Of a stretch of 64,000 bases of DNA, positions 58,743 through 64,000 are shown piece by piece; positions within the stretch are counted from its first letter, which is position 1; each line of letters opens with the position of its first letter. The position numbers were made by a program, and so were the translations under genes. Source of the stretch: Clostridia bacterium. GTDB lineage: Bacteria > Bacillota > Clostridia > Oscillospirales > CAG-272. The stretch covers positions 38,835-102,834 of the forward strand of contig JAFQVV010000037.1 of assembly GCA_017407835.1 (NCBI GenBank), given 5' to 3'. Below the pieces are notes generated by a model. The model worked only from the letters and a program-made list of their open reading frames with translations, made no database searches and had not been told where the DNA came from.

Positions 58743-60786
58743 AAAACTGACAATAGAGATTGAGACGAAAGTAACGGGATCGCAAAATCTCGAAAAATAC
58801 CGCAAAGAGATGGATAAAGTCAATGCGGCAACCAAACGTCAACGTGATCTTATGGAAGAGATCGAGCTTTTGGGCAGGCACGGAAATCCGAGTTCTGCGC
58901 AGGCGAAGGGATTCAAAAAGGATTTGGACAAGGATATCGCTCGCGCACGGAAAGAGTATGAAAAATACCTCCGAACACTGAACAATGGAGACGAACAGCA
59001 GAAGAAGGCGGCAAAATCCACCTCCAAGCTGGCCGATGCGTTTACCCGTATTGTGCGCTTCAAGATTGTTGCGGCGGTTTTGCAGAAGAGCATCAACGCG
59101 GCAAATGAGGGTGTTGAAGCTCTTGCGGAATATGACGACAAATTCCGAGACACCATTACATCTTACCAGACGGCATTCAAGCAGATTGGCGGCGGTGCAG
59201 CAGTCTCTCTCGCCCCCGTTCTTGAAGAGTTGGAGCCCGTAGTGGCTTATCTTGCCGACGGTGTAGGTGCGCTGGGTAATTCCGTTTCCGCATTGATGGC
59301 ACATTTGACGGGTGAAACGAGCTATCGGGCGGTAAAAAGCTTTTCCGACATCAAGACTGAGATGGAGGCGGCAGACAAGAAAGCGAAGGAGCTGCGGCAG
59401 ACTATCTCTGGGTTTGACGAACTGAACATCTTCTCAAAGAAAGACAACGACAGATACATTCAGATTTTTGAGGATGTGGAGCTTGGCAGCGACGAATATG
59501 CCGATGACATTACAAAGATGGTTGATTTCGCCGTTGCAGCAGGGGTTGCTGCGGGTGCGGTTAAGCTGCTAAATACTTTGTTCGGTAAAAAGAACAAGAC
59601 GCTCAAAGAGCAGACCAAGGATACCAAGGCAGACAGCGAGGCTCTGGAAGAGCTGACGGAGACGGCGAATGCGTTTGTGCCGGCTGCTGATGGGGTTTTG
59701 AGTGCGCTTGCCGCATTGGGCGGACTCTTGATTATGCCAAAGCTTGATCCAACCGGTGTAACCGTGCCTGCCGCCGAGGCGGGGAACGCGCTGGATGTGC
59801 TGGGGCAAAAGGCTCCCGAGCCTGTGATCGACACATCTGCACTCATTGTCGGGGCGGAAGAAGCAAAGGCGATTATTGACGAGGTTGTAACAGCGGAATA
59901 TCCGTCGATAGAGCTTGATGCGGATGTGAGCCCGATGAAGACAGCGATGGAAGATGCCAAGAAAACAATTTCGGACGGAATGACCTCTATGGTGGAGACG
60001 TTTTATGCGAAGGTCGCAGAGATTGAGACAAAGTGGTCGACGATGCTGAGCGGTTTGTCTGCAAAATGGACGGAGTTTGTATCGGGGCTGACAGGCGGAG
60101 GCGTGACGGATGTTGGCTCGACTGAAGGTGGACTGTCGGGAAAGCTGAAATATGCGAAAGATATGGTTTCTCAAGCATTCAGCGGAAGTTTCGTAAATGC
60201 AACGGGAGTTTCCGTCAATCCAGGAGGGACAGTATTCAATCCGTCGATGTATGCAACAACATCGAATCTTTTGCCAAGCGGATATTTTAACAGGGCGCAG
60301 GGTATGACCGAGGGTGAGTATGAGCAGTATGTGAAAGACTCAACAAAAGCCGCAGGCGTCATCGGCGCAGGGCTTGCAATCGCAGGCGGCGGTACGGCGA
60401 TTCTCTCAGGAGCCGGAGCTGGGGCTGCTGCCAGTGCTGGGGGCGTTTCCTTGTTAAAACAGCTACTTGGCGGGCTTCGTTCGGTTTGTGCCTATGCCGG
60501 CGGCGGCATTGTGGACTCAGGCGAGTTTTTTATGGCGAGAGAGAACGGGATACCGGAGTTTGTCGGCTCGTTCGGTCAGCGCACTGGCGTGGCTAACAAT
60601 GATCAGATCGTATCGGGTATTGCGGGTGGCGTTGAATCTGCTTTGTCCGCCTATGTGCCGCAGATCATTCGCGCCATTGAGGACAACGCCGTTTCGGTGA
60701 ACATCGGTGATGATCAGATCGCGCGGTCTGCTCAGCGTGGCGCGGCGCGGTACAGAAGCATCACAGGCCAGCCCATGTTTTCGTAA
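58723..60786 (+). CDS. Tail tape measure protein
   Basis: 687 residues starting at GTG with GGAGGAG. The N-terminal 120 residues are a coiled coil; hydrophobic segments are at about 95-115 and 540-580 (GVIGAGLAIAGGGTAILSGA), and a Gly-rich stretch precedes the end. At 687 residues it is short, implying a short siphovirus tail of roughly 100 nm if about 1.5 angstrom per residue holds. Confidence 0.88.
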   Translation: MTEEQIEKLTIEIETKVTGSQNLEKYRKEMDKVNAATKRQRDLMEEIELLGRHGNPSSAQAKGFKKDLDKDIARARKEYEKYLRTLNNGDEQQKKAAKSTSKLADAFTRIVRFKIVAAVLQKSINAANEGVEALAEYDDKFRDTITSYQTAFKQIGGGAAVSLAPVLEELEPVVAYLADGVGALGNSVSALMAHLTGETSYRAVKSFSDIKTEMEAADKKAKELRQTISGFDELNIFSKKDNDRYIQIFEDVELGSDEYADDITKMVDFAVAAGVAAGAVKLLNTLFGKKNKTLKEQTKDTKADSEALEELTETANAFVPAADGVLSALAALGGLLIMPKLDPTGVTVPAAEAGNALDVLGQKAPEPVIDTSALIVGAEEAKAIIDEVVTAEYPSIELDADVSPMKTAMEDAKKTISDGMTSMVETFYAKVAEIETKWSTMLSGLSAKWTEFVSGLTGGGVTDVGSTEGGLSGKLKYAKDMVSQAFSGSFVNATGVSVNPGGTVFNPSMYATTSNLLPSGYFNRAQGMTEGEYEQYVKDSTKAAGVIGAGLAIAGGGTAILSGAGAGAAASAGGVSLLKQLLGGLRSVCAYAGGGIVDSGEFFMARENGIPEFVGSFGQRTGVANNDQIVSGIAGGVESALSAYVPQIIRAIEDNAVSVNIGDDQIARSAQRGAARYRSITGQPMFS

Positions 60787-60799
60787 GGAGGGGTAGTTT

Positions 60800-61192
60800 G
60801 TGGCTTATACATACGGCAATATTATTGCAGGAGAGCGCGAATTCCCTGCTGCAAAAATGGTGGTTGAGTTTGATTCTTTGGCCAGCGAGGACAGCGGCAG
60901 AACTGAGGACGGTGTGATGCACATCGGCTGGATCAAGTCGAGACTCCGCAAGGTAAAAATTACGCTTCCGCCTATGTCACAGTCGGATGTTTCTGCGGCA
61001 CTTGATGCGGTCCTCGGAAAAAAGTATTATATTGAGTACATCGATCCAATTGATGGATTGAAACAGCTGTATGTGTACACCTCGGCGGGATCTGCGGAGC
61101 TATACAATGCACGTATTCACGGCGGGCTTTGGTATAACATCAGCTTCAATGCCATCGAGATTGGCGGATCGCCGTCCGAGAGCGAGGTGTAA
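60800..61192 (+). CDS. Tail protein (DUF6711-like)
   Basis: 130 residues beginning at GTG 60800 (AAGGAGGGG upstream). It is beta-rich, with HIGWIKSRLRKVKITLPPMS and GLWYNISFNAIEIGG. The gene order suggests a distal tail protein. Confidence 0.72.
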   Translation: MAYTYGNIIAGEREFPAAKMVVEFDSLASEDSGRTEDGVMHIGWIKSRLRKVKITLPPMSQSDVSAALDAVLGKKYYIEYIDPIDGLKQLYVYTSAGSAELYNARIHGGLWYNISFNAIEIGGSPSESEV

Positions 61193-61195
61193 GTG

Positions 61196-62749
61196 ATGGA
61201 ACATCGTTTTATTGTTGACGGCGAAACATATGGCACGGAGATTCTGCGTAGCGGGGTGGACTATGAGATTGACGTCAACGGGAGCGGTGATCTTAGGTTT
61301 GGTGTGGTCGCCTGCGGAGTGATGAAATTCTCGGTGATCGCTCCTCATCCGTTTACTGATGGCGGCGCATTTGTCTGGCAACGGCGGCAACTCGAGGAAG
61401 ATGAGTTTGCGGTCATGGGACAGTTTACAGTACGATCGATCACGCGTCGCGGGTCGGTATATGATATTGAAGCGCGGGACGGCATGGCGGCGTTGGATGT
61501 GGATGCAAAACAATATTTGGATGCGATGCTATACCCGACAACACTCTTTTCCCTCGCCGCAAATCTTTGCGTGATATTCGGCATTGTGTTTGAGTCGAGC
61601 ATGGTCAATTCGGGGGTAATGGTTACTGCATCTCCGTATTGGGACGGCGCCACTGTGCGTGACATCTTCTCGATGATCGCCGAAGTATCTGGCGCATTTG
61701 CGATGTTCCGTTCGTCCGGTGTTTTTTATCTGGGCGGATACAGAGAGACAGGCGTCGCGCTCACGAAAGAACATTATTCATCGCCATTTGTGGCGGATTA
61801 TGAAGTGGCGGCGATTGACAAGGTGCAAATTCGCGCGACGCAGGGGGACATTGGCGTAATTGCGGGAAGTGGAACAAACACATATGTTATTGAAGGCAAT
61901 CCGATTTTTGCGCTGGCGGATTCTGCCGACGTCGTTGATTGTGCTGGGAATTTGCTTGCGCGGGCATCTGCGATTACCTACACGCCGTGCGAGGTGCCGC
62001 TGTTCAATGACAGAGGGCTTCGCGTCGGAGATATTTTCACCATCGATGGTGTGCGCTCCATTGTCATGTCGTATCGATGTACTGCGAGAGGAACGGTGAT
62101 TTCCTGCACAGGAGCTCCTCGGCGGGAAACGCAGTCAACAGCGTCAAACAGAGATGTGATCGCACTTCTCGGCAAGACCAATGAACTGACAAGGACATCT
62201 GCGCTGCTTGAATCAAGGCTAACCGATGCCGAGGGTAATATTTCGGTGATTGAGCAGGCATCGGGCGAAATCTCGGCTTTTGTAAACGCACAAGGGATAA
62301 GAATTACGACGCTTGAAACGGAGATGACCGGAACGGTGAAGTTTACCAACCTCACTGACGGAGTGACATCAATCAGCGGGAGCAATATTGACACGGGTAC
62401 AATTTCGGCAATTGAGATAACCGGATGCAAAGTGTCGTCGGTTGGGGTATTTACTTCGTCGGCAGGCGTAGGCATATCCGGTGTTATGTTGGATGGCGGC
62501 ATTTTGACATTCTCGGGCGAGTTGTTAAGTAATGGATATTCCTATACATCAACGATTTCCGCAGTTAATGGCTTAGAGCTGTCTTCTGACGGACCATTTA
62601 CAGCAAGAGCGACAGAAGGCTTGACGCTTTCTGGTGGGGTGATTTTGCTCGAAGGAGCTGGAATATTTTGCAACAGGGGCGGCACGCTGTACGTCAATGT
62701 TGATTCTGGAAATATTGGGCAATATATATCGCTATATCTTGGTGCATAG
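61196..62749 (+). CDS. Tail-tip/baseplate hub and fibre protein
   Basis: 517 residues. The first 300 residues are hub-like beta domains (MEHRFIVDGETYGTEILRSG, FVWQRRQLEEDEFAVMGQFT). A short coiled coil (about 330-385) leads to a repetitive beta-rich C-terminal part with Gly/Ser/Thr-rich turns, typical of tail fibres. It probably contacts the host surface. Confidence 0.75.
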   Translation: MEHRFIVDGETYGTEILRSGVDYEIDVNGSGDLRFGVVACGVMKFSVIAPHPFTDGGAFVWQRRQLEEDEFAVMGQFTVRSITRRGSVYDIEARDGMAALDVDAKQYLDAMLYPTTLFSLAANLCVIFGIVFESSMVNSGVMVTASPYWDGATVRDIFSMIAEVSGAFAMFRSSGVFYLGGYRETGVALTKEHYSSPFVADYEVAAIDKVQIRATQGDIGVIAGSGTNTYVIEGNPIFALADSADVVDCAGNLLARASAITYTPCEVPLFNDRGLRVGDIFTIDGVRSIVMSYRCTARGTVISCTGAPRRETQSTASNRDVIALLGKTNELTRTSALLESRLTDAEGNISVIEQASGEISAFVNAQGIRITTLETEMTGTVKFTNLTDGVTSISGSNIDTGTISAIEITGCKVSSVGVFTSSAGVGISGVMLDGGILTFSGELLSNGYSYTSTISAVNGLELSSDGPFTARATEGLTLSGGVILLEGAGIFCNRGGTLYVNVDSGNIGQYISLYLGA

Positions 62750-62762
62750 AGGAGGACAAACA

Positions 62763-63137
62763 ATGAAAACAACATACGGAGGGGCTGTTGAAGCAATTCG
62801 CGCCATGAAGGAGTTGATGGGTGCAAAAGGGCTCAACGGACGGACGCAGGTAAAGATGGTTCGGTTGTGGAATGCGTTGGCAGAGCACAATCGAACCGCG
62901 GCGGAGGCGGATAGGATGCTTGCCGAAGAATATGGCGCAATCGGGAAGAACGGTGTAATCGATTTTACCGACGAAGAAAAAAAGATGCATTTTCTGCGCG
63001 AACGCGAGGAAATGTTATCCACCGAGATTGAGATTGAGCCGATTGAAATTGTGGCAAGCGACGCATTTTTTGCCGCATCGTCACCAGACGTTCTGGTTGC
63101 GCTTGAAGGATTTATCAGCATCAAGGAGGAGAAATAA
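62763..63137 (+). CDS. Small phage protein (DUF1617-like)
   Basis: 124 residues, helical, MKTTYGGAVEAIRAMKELMG with EYGAIGKNGVIDFTDEEKKM. Similar proteins lie between tail-tip genes and lysis genes in siphoviruses. GGAGGA precedes the ATG. Confidence 0.65.
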   Translation: MKTTYGGAVEAIRAMKELMGAKGLNGRTQVKMVRLWNALAEHNRTAAEADRMLAEEYGAIGKNGVIDFTDEEKKMHFLREREEMLSTEIEIEPIEIVASDAFFAASSPDVLVALEGFISIKEEK

Positions 63138-63391
63138 TGACGGTTACGGTGAAATCTTACGCATACGCGCAGGACAGAACAACAAGAACTGTTGAGCAGA
63201 CCGTGGTATACACAAGATCGGATGACATTAACCTGTTGGCGCAGGCGATCTTGCGTCTCGGGAATTTGCACAAGGTACTGGAAAGCGCACCGAGTACGTC
63301 TTCTGTGTCTCAACTTACTGCGCAGATTGAAGAGCAACAGGCGGAAGTTGATCGCCTGCAGGCAATTGTTGACGGCTACGATGCAGAATAA
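63137..63391 (+). CDS. Small tail-region protein
   Basis: 84 residues: a beta N-terminus (MTVTVKSYAYAQDRTTRTVE) and a C-terminal coiled coil (QIEEQQAEVDRLQAIVD). The start overlaps the previous stop (TAATG). Not recognised. Confidence 0.6.
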   Translation: MTVTVKSYAYAQDRTTRTVEQTVVYTRSDDINLLAQAILRLGNLHKVLESAPSTSSVSQLTAQIEEQQAEVDRLQAIVDGYDAE

Positions 63392-63408
63392 CGGGCGGAG
63401 GGCGTGAT

Positions 63409-63738
63409 ATGCTTTATTTGGAAGGGAACACGATCAGATTGACGCGAGGGGATACGGCGTTTCTTTCCGTGCCGATTGTTCGGGCGGATACAGGCGAGCC
63501 GTATGACTTGGCGGAAGGCGATACACTTGAATTCTCGCTCAAAAAATACACCTCGGACGAGGAGCCGATATTTCAAAAAAAAATCATTGGCGGCAACACC
63601 TTTACAATTCGTCCGGACGATACAAGCGGATTGCGTTTCGGCAAATACAAATACGATGTTCAGCTGACGACCGCACAAGGGCACGTATTTACGGTGATTG
63701 AGGCATCGGTGTTTGAGGTCATGGAAGAGGTGACGTGA
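63409..63738 (+). CDS. Baseplate-like protein (BppU N-terminus type)
   Basis: 109 residues, MLYLEGNTIRLTRGDTAFLS with YDLAEGDTLEFSLKK. The N-terminal pattern matches short baseplate/upper-tail proteins of clostridial phages. Confidence 0.6.
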   Translation: MLYLEGNTIRLTRGDTAFLSVPIVRADTGEPYDLAEGDTLEFSLKKYTSDEEPIFQKKIIGGNTFTIRPDDTSGLRFGKYKYDVQLTTAQGHVFTVIEASVFEVMEEVT

Positions 63739-63739
63739 C

Positions 63740-64000
63740 ATGGAAGAACAAACGGCAACTTTGCAAGGAACAATTCAATCGGAAGGCGCACTTGTCGGCA
63801 GAGTTGTTACACCGCAGTTTGTTGGGGGTGGAGACGTCCCGATCATGTCCGAGACGGTAGCAGGCATCGCCAAGGTTGGGGACAACCTTAAGATCGACGA
63901 TGCGGGACGGCTGTCGGTTGACACGGCGGACACGGTCGAGGGGGACAACACGCGCCCGATCACAGCGGCGGCGGTATATGCAACGGTGGGCAATATTGAG
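63740..64000 (+). CDS. Tail fibre-like protein, 3' end outside window
   Basis: 87 codons, MEEQTATLQGTIQSEGALVG, with VAGIAKVGDNLKIDDAGRLS and PITAAAVYATVGNIE, repeated motifs of phage fibre or head-fibre N-termini. It continues past the window. Confidence 0.65.
   Translation, partial: MEEQTATLQGTIQSEGALVGRVVTPQFVGGGDVPIMSETVAGIAKVGDNLKIDDAGRLSVDTADTVEGDNTRPITAAAVYATVGNIE

Overview
The window looks like a chromosome segment of a low-to-mid GC Gram-positive anaerobe of the Clostridia (Bacillota), probably near the Oscillospirales. This is inferred from AGGAGG-type ribosome binding sites, many promoters with TTGACA-like and TATAAT-like boxes spaced by exactly 17 bp, pyruvate formate-lyase with its activase, a FakA/DegV fatty-acid kinase pair, YitT, a CotH-type kinase, and a GC-rich/AT-spaced repeat of the kind scattered in such genomes. 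No rRNA or intact tRNA gene is present, so the genus cannot be fixed.

Positions 1-30225 are ordinary chromosome: a truncated FAD-dependent dehydrogenase; an SPFH protein with four zinc ribbons; a large membrane-anchored kinase-like/PASTA/Ig-like/leucine-rich-repeat protein whose kinase domain lacks the catalytic Asp; a YitT transporter; an AsnC-type regulator with an amino acid/sodium symporter; the trkA-trkH potassium uptake operon; a cation diffusion facilitator behind a structured leader ending in a terminator; a CotH-family lipoprotein with a MATE pump; the pflB-pflA operon; DegV-FakA; a sugar-phosphate isomerase-like protein; pyroglutamyl peptidase; a radical SAM/SPASM protein; a two-domain FAD oxidoreductase; and an XRE regulator.

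At 30226-30249 lies the 3' end of a tRNA-Ser-like gene (minus strand) still followed by its terminator. It marks the left attachment site of a prophage that runs past the right edge. The order is integrase, membrane-anchored Mrr-like nuclease, repressor, a face-to-face promoter switch, early genes (Cro-like and excisionase-like proteins, DNA methyltransferase), replication and recombination genes (Gp157, ERF, SSB, CHC2 zinc finger, DUF927 helicase, a repeat-rich candidate origin, SF2 helicase, VRR-NUC), about 16 small accessory genes, terminase small subunit, a self-promoted cargo cassette (47967-50620), terminase large subunit, SPP1-like portal and head genes, and siphovirus tail genes with a frameshifted tail chaperone, tape measure and tail-tip proteins. 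The plus-strand genes overlap by a few bases almost throughout, consistent with long early and late operons.

The most unusual items are the iteron-like origin candidate (40271-40534), the repressor-coupled membrane nuclease (31956-33083), the terminator-bounded cassette between the terminase genes with a convergent small RNA/45-residue gene pair, the late promoter followed at once by a strong terminator (52292-52394), the pseudokinase fusion (2543-5716), and the leader of the CDF gene (12813-13003).
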